NCBI GenBank assembly: GCA_036172265.1
Contig: JASFBA010000052.1
Coordinates: forward strand, 1 to 17,396
DNA length: 17,396 nt
Direction: 5' to 3'
Origin: JASFBA01 sp036172265
GTDB taxonomy: Bacteria > Chloroflexota > Chloroflexia > DTKN01
Shown one piece after another: positions 7,061 to 13,795 of the stretch (position 1 is the stretch's first letter; each line of letters starts with the position of its first letter). Below the pieces are notes generated by a model. That model saw only the letters and a program-made list of their open reading frames with translations, was not told the origin of the DNA and made no database searches. Made by a program: the position numbers and the translations under genes.

Positions 7061-7834
7061 ATGTCCGGGCATTCCAAATGGGCGCAGATCAAACGAAAAA
7101 AGGGGGTGGCGGACGTCCGTCGAGGGCAGTTGTTCACCAAACTCGGGCGCGAGATTATGGTGGCGGTCCGGGAAGGCGGCCCGGATCCGGAGGGCAATTT
7201 CCGTCTCCGGCTGGCCATCGAACGGGCCCGGCGTGAGAACATGCCGATGGAAAATATCCAGCGGGCCATTGACCGTGCCCTTGGTCGCACCGGGGAAACG
7301 GCCGTCGAGGAAGTGCTCTACGAGGGGTATGCGCCGCACGGCGTGGCCCTGATTGTGGATGTGGCCACCGACAATCGCAACCGAGCCGTGGCCGAGGTGC
7401 GAAACGTCCTCACCCGTGGCGGTGGCTCGTTGGGGGAGACCGGCTGCGTTTCTTGGCTCTTCGACGCCAAGGGGTACATCACCATCGATGTGCCGGGTGA
7501 AGATGCCAAGGAGCGCCAGGCCCAGGGCGAGGAAATTGCCCTCCAGGTGATGGACGTGGATGGGGTTCAGGATGTGCGGGTCAGCGATGAGATCGTGGAG
7601 GTCTATACCGAGGTGTCCGACCTGGGACGGGTGCGCGACCGCCTGACGGGAATGGGCCTCACCCTTTCCACGGTGGAAAAGACCTTCTTGCCCAAGAGCA
7701 TGGTCTCGCTGCCCCCAAAAGACGCCGTCCAGGTGATGCGGCTGATCGAACGCCTGGAAGACCTGGACGACGTGCAAAAGACCTTCTCCAACCTGGAGAT
7801 CACCGACGAGGTTCTGGCCGCCTACGAGGGCTAG
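7061..7834 (+). CDS. yebC: YebC/PmpR family protein
   Basis: This encodes 257 residues, the usual length for the family. The N-terminus MSGHSKWAQIKRKKGVAD is the family signature (usually GHSKWxNIKHRKxxxD). It is followed by the N-terminal helical domain with LGREI, then AIERARRENMPMENIQRAI, YEGYAPHGVALIV, TDNRNRAVAEVR, GGSLGETGCVSWLF, and the C-terminal alpha/beta domains ending in LEDLDDVQKTFSNLEI. All three family domains are complete. YebC proteins were long called DNA-binding transcriptional regulators, and newer work assigns family members a role in relieving ribosome stalling at proline runs. The ATG at 7061 has AAGGAGG 8 bases upstream. In many bacteria yebC sits directly before ruvC. 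Here the two are still in that order on the same strand, but are separated by about 600 bp of gene remnants. Confidence 0.95.
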   Translation: MSGHSKWAQIKRKKGVADVRRGQLFTKLGREIMVAVREGGPDPEGNFRLRLAIERARRENMPMENIQRAIDRALGRTGETAVEEVLYEGYAPHGVALIVDVATDNRNRAVAEVRNVLTRGGGSLGETGCVSWLFDAKGYITIDVPGEDAKERQAQGEEIALQVMDVDGVQDVRVSDEIVEVYTEVSDLGRVRDRLTGMGLTLSTVEKTFLPKSMVSLPPKDAVQVMRLIERLEDLDDVQKTFSNLEITDEVLAAYEG

Positions 7835-7842
7835 GACATTGA

Positions 7843-8073
7843 GGGCAACCACAACGCTTGCCCATTGGGGGAGACACCGCGGAGATCAAGATGGTGCTCA
7901 CCGCCCCCTTCTGCCTCCTGGCGGACATACTCGCCGAGCAAACACGGCGGGCGGCGGCTGTACCAGGGGTCAAAGAAGCGCAAGTGACTCTGTTTGACGA
8001 ACCGTAGAATCCGGGGTGGATTCAGCGGGGGGATAAGGTCCCGTTGAAGCCTCTGTCAACGGCTTCGTCGTGA
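7843..8073 (+). pseudogene. Remnant of a DUF59/MIP18-family Fe-S assembly protein gene, with an internal stop
   Basis: A frame open from 7843 to the TAG at 8005-8007 reads IKMVLTAPFCLLADILAEQ, then VPGVKEAQVTLFDEP. This matches the second half of DUF59 domains (x-LTxPxCPxxxxLxxxxxxAxxxxPGVxxVxVxLxxEPxW), including the conserved Cys. In intact relatives the EP is followed by a Trp. Here it is TAG, and reading on gives NPGWI, so a TGG-to-TAG nonsense change is likely. The frame then runs to a TGA at 8071-8073. The first half of the domain and any good start codon are missing: an in-frame TGA sits at 7840-7842 and the only nearby start would be TTG at 7858. This is a decayed gene. A short expressed peptide cannot be excluded but is unlikely. 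Confidence 0.65.
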
Positions 8074-8081
8074 GTGGTTAG

Positions 8082-8357
8082 TCGAATGACGAAGTGTTCG
8101 AGGCCCAGACCCTGACCAACTTCTTCCGCTTTCCCATGATTTTCCTGGGCGGGGTATTCGTGCCCCTGGCCGATCTGTCACCGGCGTTGCAAGGGCTGGC
8201 CCGCACCCTGCCCCTCGCCTACAGCGTGGAGGTTCTGCAAGCGACGCTGCTGGGCACGATGTCCGCACAAACAGTCCTGGACCTGGGGGCTCTGGCCGGG
8301 TTCACGCTGCTCTTCTTCGCCCTGGTCACCTGGATCTTACGACGACGTTTGGACTGA
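8082..8357 (+). pseudogene. Remnant: C-terminal end of an ABC-2 type transporter permease
   Basis: After an in-frame TAG at 8079-8081 the frame encodes about 91 residues: VFEAQTLTNFFRFP, MIFLGGVFVPLADLSP, LAYSVEVLQATLLG, and a final membrane segment LAGFTLLFFALVTWILRRR. This is the classic last third of an ABC-2 permease (FPMxFLxGxFxPxxxLP, then LPLxYxxxxLR). The N-terminal four or so membrane segments are missing and no ABC ATPase gene is present in the window. GTG at 8094 could start translation, but no ribosome site is visible. I read it as a truncated leftover. Together with the preceding DUF59 remnant it fills the gap between yebC and ruvC. Confidence 0.7.
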
Positions 8358-8365
8358 TGGAAACC

Positions 8366-8396
8366 GGGGGTCGGGTTGGCAACCCGACCTACCCCC
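8366..8396. repeat. Palindromic hairpin element upstream of ruvC
   Basis: GGTCGGGTT (8369-8377) and AACCCGACC (8381-8389) form a perfect 9-bp stem with a GGC loop. Outside it, GGG and CCC can pair further across a two-base bulge. It starts just after the stop codon of the permease remnant. There is no T-run, so it may be a dispersed palindromic repeat or a processing site rather than a terminator. Confidence 0.55.
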
Positions 8397-8397
8397 G

Positions 8398-8411
8398 AGC
8401 GGCCGGCCGCT
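8398..8411. repeat. 14-bp perfect palindrome built on GGCCGGCC
   Basis: AGCGGCCGGCCGCT reads the same on both strands. It lies 27 bp before the ruvC ribosome site and is the only one of the many GGCCGGCC sites on the plus strand here that sits outside intact coding sequence near ruvC. Confidence 0.5.
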
Positions 8412-8446
8412 ACGCCCGCGCTCATCATACGAGGAGGATGAAGACA

Positions 8447-8965
8447 TTGCGCGTTCTTGGATTGGATCCGGGGATGGCCCGGATGGGCTGGGGAATCATC
8501 GAAGGGGAAGAAGAGCCGCGTCTTGTTGCTTACGGGGCACTGAACACGCCGGCCGGACGGCCCCTGGCCAAGCGCCTTTACGCCCTCTTTCAGGCCCTGC
8601 GCGAACTGGTTGCTCGCTACCGGCCCGAGGTCGCCGCCCTGGAGGAACTCTTCTTCGCCCGTAACGCCCGTACCGCCTTCTCTGTGGGTCAGGCCCGGGG
8701 TTCTGCCCTGGTCGCCCTGGCCGAATCCGGCCTGCCGGTGTACGAGTACACCCCCCTAGAAGTCAAGATGGCTGTGACCGGCTACGGCCAGGCCGAAAAG
8801 TCCCAGGTGCAGGAGATGGTGCGCGCCCTCCTGGGACTGGATCGCATCCCCCGTCCTGACGACGCCGCCGATGCCCTGGCGGTGGCCCTCTGCCACTTTC
8901 ACTCGGCCCGGATGCGGGCGATTCTGGACCTGCCGCCCGAGGGAACGGAATCCGAACGAAGATGA
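8447..8965 (+). CDS. ruvC: Holliday junction endonuclease RuvC
   Basis: RuvC cuts Holliday junctions symmetrically after RuvAB-driven branch migration. I choose the TTG at 8447 as the start: GAGGAGG at 8431-8437 lies 9 bases upstream, whereas the in-frame ATG at 8438 touches that site. With this start the protein is 172 residues and the catalytic acids fall at D7 (LGLDPG), E66 (ALEELFF), D139 and D142 (DDAADALAVAL). The first two have exactly the E. coli RuvC numbers. FFARNARTAFSVGQARG and TPLEVKMAVTGYGQAEKSQV are further family motifs. The stop overlaps the xerC start (ATGA at 8962-8965), so translation is likely coupled. No ruvA or ruvB is present in the window. Confidence 0.95.
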   Translation: MRVLGLDPGMARMGWGIIEGEEEPRLVAYGALNTPAGRPLAKRLYALFQALRELVARYRPEVAALEELFFARNARTAFSVGQARGSALVALAESGLPVYEYTPLEVKMAVTGYGQAEKSQVQEMVRALLGLDRIPRPDDAADALAVALCHFHSARMRAILDLPPEGTESERR

Positions 8966-9879
8966 CGGAAAAGGGCCCGTTTGAGGGATACCTGGAGGAA
9001 TACCTTCAGGCCCTGGATGTGGGCCGAGGCTACTCTCCTCATACCATCGCCGCCTACCACCAGGACCTGGAGCAGTTCGCCGCTTTTCTGGAGGAAGAGG
9101 GCCGGTCTTGGCTTCAGGTAGACCGGCCGGCCGTCCGCCGCTTCCTGGCCCGCCTTCAGGAGCGGGGGTTGGCCCCGGCCACCATCGCCCGCAAGGTGGC
9201 CGTCCTGCGTTCCTTCTACGGTTACCTGGTCCGCCGGGAAATCCTTCCAACCCACCCCCTGCGCGCTCTGGGGACCCCTAAAGTGCCTTCCCGCCTGCCC
9301 CGTTTCCTCACCGTGGAGGAGATGGTGGCCCTGCTGATGGCTCCGGATCTGCGTACGCCCCAGGGCCTGCGCGACCGGGCCATCCTGGAACTCCTCTATG
9401 CCAGTGGCCTGCGGGTGGGGGAACTGGTGGCCTTGAACCTGGGCGATGTGGATTGGGGGCGGCGGGAAGTGCACGTCCGGGGCAAGGGGGGACGCGAACG
9501 GCTGGCCCTTCTGGGCCGACCGGCCCTCCGCGCCTTGCGGGCTTATGTCCTCCAGGGCCGGCCCCTCTTGGCCGGTAAGAGCCCCCATACCGATGCCCTC
9601 TTCCTCAACCGCTGGGGCAAGCGCCTGAGCGACCGGAGTGTACGTACCCTCGTTTCTGAGTATGCCCGCCAGGTCGGTTTAGAGGACGTTACCCCCCATA
9701 CTCTCCGCCACACCTTCGCCACCCACCTCCTGGAGGGCGGTGCCGACCTCCGCATCGTCCAGGAACTCCTCGGCCACGCCCGCTTGACCACCACCCAGCG
9801 CTATACCCACGTCTCCCAGACCCACCTACGCGAGGTCTACGGCCGCATTTTCCCCCTTCCTAACTCGGAGGAGGAATAG
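8962..9879 (+). CDS. xerC: Tyrosine recombinase XerC/XerD
   Basis: The protein has 305 residues, typical of Xer recombinases that resolve chromosome dimers at dif. Residues about 5-95 form the SAM-like core-binding domain (YSPHTIAAYHQDLEQF, ATIARKVAVLRSFYGYL). The catalytic domain follows. All active-site residues are present: R151 (SGLRVGE), K175 (GKGGRER), H246 and R249 (HTLRH), H272 (LLGHA) and the nucleophile Y281 (TQRYTHV). The end HLREVYGRIFP is closer to XerC than XerD, but the assignment between the two is not firm. The start codon overlaps the ruvC stop. There is only a weak ribosome site, in line with translational coupling. Its 3' end overlaps the end of the convergent ECF substrate-component gene by 20 bp. 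Confidence 0.92.
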   Translation: MTEKGPFEGYLEEYLQALDVGRGYSPHTIAAYHQDLEQFAAFLEEEGRSWLQVDRPAVRRFLARLQERGLAPATIARKVAVLRSFYGYLVRREILPTHPLRALGTPKVPSRLPRFLTVEEMVALLMAPDLRTPQGLRDRAILELLYASGLRVGELVALNLGDVDWGRREVHVRGKGGRERLALLGRPALRALRAYVLQGRPLLAGKSPHTDALFLNRWGKRLSDRSVRTLVSEYARQVGLEDVTPHTLRHTFATHLLEGGADLRIVQELLGHARLTTTQRYTHVSQTHLREVYGRIFPLPNSEEE

Positions 9880-10693
9880 CCTCTGCGGAAGTTTCCTGGG
9901 GATAGGACTGCCAGGAGAAACGCTGCGCAAAGCGACGCAGGAGGCGGAGCACCGGCCGGCCCAGGACGAGGACGAGTAAGGCATTGCCCACACCCCGCAC
10001 GAGATCCCATCCCAGCGAGGTAACCAGGTAAAAACGGGCGTAGCGGACCAGCGTCTCCGTCCAGGAAAGCCCCGGCTGCCAGAGGATTTCGGAGTTTTCC
10101 CCCGTCCCCAGGAAGGGCCAGAACCACAGGTTCATCACGGCACCGAAGAAAAGCCCCAGGAGCAAGGAAAAGACGGCCAGGATACCGATTTCCCCGTAGC
10201 GCCGGCGATGCATATCCGGCAGCCAGCCGGAGAGCATCCCCAGCCATCCGGTGCTGAGCATCTGGTAGGGCAGCCAGGGGCCGACGCCGCTGGTGAGCAG
10301 GGCCGAGACAAGGAGCGTCAGCGCCCCCAGGAGGAAGCCGAAGGTGGAACCGAAGACGTAGCCGCAGAGGATAGGCAGGAAAAAGAGGGGCGAGAAAGCA
10401 TACCCGGAGAAGAGCCGCAGCACGGCCCCGACGGCCGCCAGGATTCCCAGGAGGGCCACCTGTTTGGAGCCCAGCCCCTGTACCTCCATCCCGGCCAGGA
10501 TGGCCAGGAGGCAGAGCGTGGTCACCAGCGGGGCATCGGCAGAATGGGCCAGGAAACCCTCCCCGGCCGAGCGAGGAACGGCGATGAAAAAGGGGTAGAA
10601 GAAGGCGGCCAGCCCGGCCAGGCTGGCCAGCGCCACGATCCAGGCGCTCAACCTCGAGGCTTTACGCCCCTGCAAGGGCCTTTCGCCGCTCAT
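9860..10693 (-). CDS. ECF transporter substrate-binding (S) membrane component, probably for cobalamin or a corrinoid
   Basis: This is a 277-residue, very hydrophobic protein with about six to eight membrane segments, including WIVALASLAGLAAFFYPFF, LLGILAAVGAVLRLF and VFSLLLGLFFGAVMNLWFW. The stretch YVFGSTFGFLLGALTLLVSA followed by GVGPWLPYQMLSTGWLG is characteristic of ECF S components of the CbrT-like group, which are predicted B12 transporters. The S component captures the vitamin outside and topples in the membrane when the ECF module hydrolyses ATP. It is the last gene of the ecfT-ecfA-S operon; its ATG overlaps the ecfA stop (ATGA, 10690-10693). The cobalamin riboswitch at the head of the operon points to a corrinoid substrate. 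That is inference from regulation and family style; the residues that bind the ligand cannot be read from sequence alone. Confidence 0.85.
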   Translation of the reverse strand: MSGERPLQGRKASRLSAWIVALASLAGLAAFFYPFFIAVPRSAGEGFLAHSADAPLVTTLCLLAILAGMEVQGLGSKQVALLGILAAVGAVLRLFSGYAFSPLFFLPILCGYVFGSTFGFLLGALTLLVSALLTSGVGPWLPYQMLSTGWLGMLSGWLPDMHRRRYGEIGILAVFSLLLGLFFGAVMNLWFWPFLGTGENSEILWQPGLSWTETLVRYARFYLVTSLGWDLVRGVGNALLVLVLGRPVLRLLRRFAQRFSWQSYPQETSAEAIPPPS

Positions 10694-12324
10694 CTTCGCT
10701 CCTGTCCGCAGAACCTTTCCCTCAACACGTCCTCAACGGTGATCAGGCCGGGGATGCGGTACAGGCGCTGGACCTGAGAAGCAAAGTCCAACCTCCCCGC
10801 CATCACTTCTCGTACCGAACCTTCGGCCTGTACCCTTCCGTTCTCCAGAATCACCGCCCGATCGGCACAACGGGCCGCCAGTTCCACGTCGTGGGTAGCC
10901 AGGACGATGGCCCGCCCGACCCTTCGGCGCTCCAGGAGGAAACGCTCCAAGGCCTCCTTCTGGCCATAGTCCAGCCCCCGGGTCGGCTCGTCCAGCAGGA
11001 TGACCTCGGGTTCGGCCACCAGAACCGCCGCCAGCGCCACCCGCTGCCGTTCTCCCACACTCAGGTCGCGGGGATAACGTCCCAGGTGCTCCTGCAACCC
11101 CAGGAGGGCCGGCAGGTCGCCGTACACTCCGGCCGGCCGACCGTGTTGCCGGAGGGTAAAATCCATCTCCTGGGCCACCGTGTCGGCAAAAAGGAGCATG
11201 TCCGGATTTTGAGGAACGTATCCGACACGGGCGATCAGACGTTCCAGCGACACCCGGCGGGTGTCCTGCCCGCAGATTTCCACCCGCCCCTCCTGCGGCC
11301 GCAGTAGGCCTACCAGGTGCTTGAGCAGGGTCGTCTTGCCGGATCCGTTGGCCCCCATCAGGGCCACGATCTCGCCGGGGAAAACCTCCAGGTGGACGTC
11401 TCGGAGGGCCGGCCGGCCGTTGTAGGAGAAAGAAAGGCCGGAGACGCGGATGACAGGCCGGGAGGAGGGTCGGGGGCGAGGCCTCCCTCCAGCGTTTTCC
11501 CCACCGGCCGGCTTTCCGACGAAGCGGCGGGCCTCCTCTACTGTGAGCGGGAGCGGTTTCCATCCCAACGCCTGTCCCAGGGTCACCAGCGGCGGCACCC
11601 AGGGCATCTGCCGCAGGACCTCATCCGGCCGGCCCAGGAGAGGCCGGCCACCGTCCCCGGGCAGGTAGAGGAGACGGTCGGCATAGCCGATCACCCGTTC
11701 CAGGCGGTGTTCGGCCAGGAGGACCGTCAGGCCCAGCGTTTCCTTCAGGTATTGAAGCGCCTCCAGCACCTCCTCCGCCCCCTGAGGGTCCAACTGGGAG
11801 GTCGGCTCGTCGAGGACGAGGAGGCGGGGGTGGAGGACGAGCACCGCCCCGATAGCCACCCGCTGGCGCTCCCCTCCGGAGAGTGTGTCCAGCCGGCGGT
11901 CCCGCAAGTGAGCGATGCCCAGCCAGGATGTAACCTCCTCGATGCGCCGGCGCATAAGCGTTTCCGGAAAGCCGTGGTTCTCCATCGCAAAGGCAAGTTC
12001 TTCCTCCACCGTCGGAGCGACGCACTGGGCTTCGGGGCTTTGGAAGACCATCCCCACCAGACGGCTCATACGGCCTGGCCCCCAGGGTATGGGGTCGTGG
12101 CCCAGGATGGAGACCTTTCCGGAGAAGGCACCTCCGTAAAAGTGCGGAATCAGCCCGTTGAGGCAGCGCAGGAGGGTGGATTTGCCGGCACCGGAAGGGC
12201 CGGCCAGGAGCAAGAATTCGCCCTCGCCTATTTCCAGGCTGATATCCGCCAGGGCAGGGACGGCCGGCCGTCCTTCGTCCTGGCTTTCGGGGTAGGTGTA
12301 GGTGACCTTCTCCAGGCGAATCAT
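10690..12324 (-). CDS. ecfA: Fused double ATPase (EcfA-EcfA') of an ECF transporter
   Basis: The protein has 544 residues and two complete ABC ATPase domains in one chain. Domain 1 (about 1-255) has Walker A GPSGAGKS (42-49), Q-loop FQSPE (Q95), signature LSGGE (148-152), Walker B LLVLDEP and H-loop H206. A Pro/Arg-rich linker (about 270-290) follows. Domain 2 (about 291-544) has Walker A GANGSGKT (324-331), Q372, signature LSVGE (421-425, with Val in place of the usual first Gly), Walker B VILLDEP and H478. In most ECF systems the two ATPases are separate proteins. The ATG at 12324 overlaps the ecfT stop and has AGGAGG 5 bases upstream. A much longer open frame extends upstream, but it only shadows ecfT. 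It powers the EcfT/S complex at the membrane. Confidence 0.93.
   Translation of the reverse strand: MIRLEKVTYTYPESQDEGRPAVPALADISLEIGEGEFLLLAGPSGAGKSTLLRCLNGLIPHFYGGAFSGKVSILGHDPIPWGPGRMSRLVGMVFQSPEAQCVAPTVEEELAFAMENHGFPETLMRRRIEEVTSWLGIAHLRDRRLDTLSGGERQRVAIGAVLVLHPRLLVLDEPTSQLDPQGAEEVLEALQYLKETLGLTVLLAEHRLERVIGYADRLLYLPGDGGRPLLGRPDEVLRQMPWVPPLVTLGQALGWKPLPLTVEEARRFVGKPAGGENAGGRPRPRPSSRPVIRVSGLSFSYNGRPALRDVHLEVFPGEIVALMGANGSGKTTLLKHLVGLLRPQEGRVEICGQDTRRVSLERLIARVGYVPQNPDMLLFADTVAQEMDFTLRQHGRPAGVYGDLPALLGLQEHLGRYPRDLSVGERQRVALAAVLVAEPEVILLDEPTRGLDYGQKEALERFLLERRRVGRAIVLATHDVELAARCADRAVILENGRVQAEGSVREVMAGRLDFASQVQRLYRIPGLITVEDVLRERFCGQERR
12258..12273. repeat. 16-bp perfect palindrome inside ecfA
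   Basis: GGACGGCCGGCCGTCC is its own reverse complement and contains the over-represented GGCCGGCC. It lies in the first 70 bp of ecfA coding sequence. Confidence 0.5.
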
Positions 12325-13418
12325 CGGGCCCTCCTGGAGAGAAAGGCCGGAAGCGTCAGGAGCAGGAAGTACAGGCCCAGGGCCGGTTGAAAGGCCGGCC
12401 AGTTCAACCGGGGGTAGGGTGTATAGGCCAACGCCTCGGGATACAGGCCCAGGAGGGCCAGGTAGGCAGCCACATCCAGCCCGGCAGCCAGGGCCAGCGC
12501 GAGATCGCCGGACGACCAGCGCTGGGCGCGGTAATGGGTTCGCCCGATCGCCCGACTTTGCAGGATCAAAGCAAGGAGAAGGAGGCCCAGACCGGCCAGG
12601 GAGAGAAACAGGCCGCCAGGGTTTTCCCCTTGGAAGCCGCGCCACAGGAGGCCGGCCAGAAGCCCAAGAAGGGCGAGGATGGCCAGCCTCTGCCCCCAGC
12701 GCTGGAGACCTGGGAAACGCAGAGGAGCGTTCCCAAAGCCCCGGGCCTCCATCGCTTCGGCCAGTTGCAGGGCGTGCTCCAGGGCGGTGGTCAGAAGGGG
12801 CAGAAGGAGGGGCGGGAGGTCCCGCAGGCCGCGCCGACGATAGCCGCGGACGGCCTGGGCCTCGCGGATTTCCCGGAGCGTCAGGCCGGCCTGGGGAATG
12901 AAGGAAAGGGCGATGGAAGCGACCACTCCGGTCTGGAAAAGGAGCGGCGGGGCGGCCCGCAGGAGTCGGTAGGGTTCCACGGCCCGGTTCAGGGTGGCAA
13001 AGGCGACAAACACCCCCAGCCACCCCCATCCGCTCAAGAAGCCATAGGCCGCCGCTTCCAACGTGACCGACCCGCCGACGATGGGAAGAGAATCCGGCAG
13101 GGTAAAGAGCACGGTCTGGCCGTAGTGGGCCGTCAGGGCGTTCAGAGGGACGGTAAAGAGCCAGAGGAAGAGGGCCAACTTCCAGAACCACCCCCAGCCA
13201 GATGTGCCCTCCGAGCGGTCGGGCAGGGCCCCGTAAACTGCGGCTGCGGCCAAAAAAAGCAGGAGGAGATAGGCCGGATTGCGGGTGGTCAGAGCCGGCA
13301 GCGCGGCGGCTAAGGCCCAGAGCAACCAGGCCATAGGGTGGCCGGGAGAAAGGCATTTCTCCTGACGGAACGGGCTTCTTTCGTTCTGGAGTTCTTCCTG
13401 CTTCGCCAGACCGTCCAT
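12321..13418 (-). CDS. ecfT: ECF transporter transmembrane component EcfT
   Basis: EcfT couples the two ATPases to the S component. From the ATG at 13418 the protein has 365 residues. A hydrophobic N-terminal region (HPMAWLLWALAAALPAL, then AYLLLLFLAAAAVYGAL) is followed by further membrane segments. Next come the two family signature motifs in the cytoplasmic helices: EAQAVRGYRRRG and AEAMEARGFG, the Ala-Arg-Gly coupling motifs that contact the ATPases. Several more membrane segments lie after them; this is more than in the shortest EcfT proteins. The start is not certain. GAGGAG at about 13431-13436 is 13 bases before the ATG at 13418. A TTG at 13439 sits in the terminator T-run and is unlikely, and a later ATG at 13334 would cut the usual HP motif. 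The stop overlaps ecfA. Expression should be set by the upstream cobalamin riboswitch. Confidence 0.88.
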   Translation of the reverse strand: MDGLAKQEELQNERSPFRQEKCLSPGHPMAWLLWALAAALPALTTRNPAYLLLLFLAAAAVYGALPDRSEGTSGWGWFWKLALFLWLFTVPLNALTAHYGQTVLFTLPDSLPIVGGSVTLEAAAYGFLSGWGWLGVFVAFATLNRAVEPYRLLRAAPPLLFQTGVVASIALSFIPQAGLTLREIREAQAVRGYRRRGLRDLPPLLLPLLTTALEHALQLAEAMEARGFGNAPLRFPGLQRWGQRLAILALLGLLAGLLWRGFQGENPGGLFLSLAGLGLLLLALILQSRAIGRTHYRAQRWSSGDLALALAAGLDVAAYLALLGLYPEALAYTPYPRLNWPAFQPALGLYFLLLTLPAFLSRRAR

Positions 13419-13437
13419 CGGCCGGCCATGTCTCCTC

Positions 13438-13465
13438 AAAAAAAGCCCCCGCCTCTCGGCGGGGG
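13438..13465 (-). terminator. Intrinsic terminator (attenuator) directly before ecfT
   Basis: On the minus strand CCCCCGCC, a GAGA loop and GGCGGGGG make a perfect 8-bp stem, followed by C and seven Ts. The T-run is followed at once by GAGGAG, the likely ecfT ribosome site. As it lies between the riboswitch and the operon, it is most simply the expression platform that stops transcription when cobalamin is bound. Confidence 0.9.
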
Positions 13466-13532
13466 AAATCGGACGGGAACATCTGTCCCGAACGACAAGC
13501 TCTCCGCCCCCTGGCCGCGAGGGTTATGGACC

Positions 13533-13605
13533 GGACATCGGCAAATTGTTGCCTCCTCAGGGCGGGTTCAGAACCTATTCCTGCCCACCGGGCGAGGTTT
13601 GTCAG
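13533..13605 (-). repeat. Block A, partner of block B on the other side of the riboswitch
   Basis: On the minus strand this block reads GCCCGGTGGGC, then GGTTCTGAACCCGCCCT, then a run containing TTTGCCGATGTCC. The same series of words occurs 363 bp away in block B. It contains a small hairpin with the loop TTCTGAA or CTG. It lies in the leader RNA between aptamer and terminator. Function unknown. Confidence 0.5.
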
Positions 13606-13623
13606 AGTCCAGTTGTGGAGAGA

Positions 13624-13742
13624 CGGCGGAGGTGGGCGACCTGGCTTGGGGAACCGTTCCCCTCACAGTTGCGGGCCAGCACCGGACTTGCACCGGTTTC
13701 CCCCGTTCGGCCCTGGCATCCGGGCATCGGGCGCCTCCGCCG
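13624..13742 (-). promoter_or_regulatory. Cobalamin riboswitch (B12 aptamer) controlling the ECF operon
   Basis: On the minus strand the conserved core reads GGGGGAAACCGGTGCAAGTCC (13704-13684, here minus one base), then GGCCCGCAACTGTGA to about 13661: the diagnostic GGGAA, GGTGxAAxTCC and CCCGCxACTGT elements of the cobalamin class. The 3' conserved part is AAGCCAGGTCGCCCACCT (13647-13630). The closing helix is a 9-bp match, CGGCGGAGG with CCTCCGCCG (13742-13734 with 13632-13624). Between core and 3' part is only a short stem, GGGGAACCGTTCCCC, so the peripheral domain is compact. A promoter lies about 50 bp upstream and a terminator about 160 bp downstream, before ecfT. Binding of a cobalamin is expected to reduce transporter expression. 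Confidence 0.93.
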
Positions 13743-13795
13743 GAGAGACATTCGTTGGTAAAGGCCCGACACTCCGCCGGGCAAAATCCGCCTGT

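Noticed and set aside
6991..7236. Short frame starting in the yebC leader
   Set aside because: It overlaps yebC in another frame, and its ATG lies in the -10 box of the likely promoter. No protein motif is seen.
6412..7290. A 292-codon minus-strand open frame
   Set aside because: Its first part is antisense to yebC and its middle is in the wrong frame. Only its last part coincides with the shifted transposase tail, already described as a pseudogene.
12325..13482. N-terminal extension of the double-ATPase frame to about 930 residues
   Set aside because: The extension lies over ecfT in another frame and reads as Pro/Arg/Gly-rich noise. The ATPase clearly starts at MIRLEKVTYTYP with its own ribosome site.
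13602..13784. Small open frames over the riboswitch (for example one containing TGASPVLARNCEG)
   Set aside because: Such peptides arise by translating the conserved cobalamin aptamer. The RNA explains the conservation.
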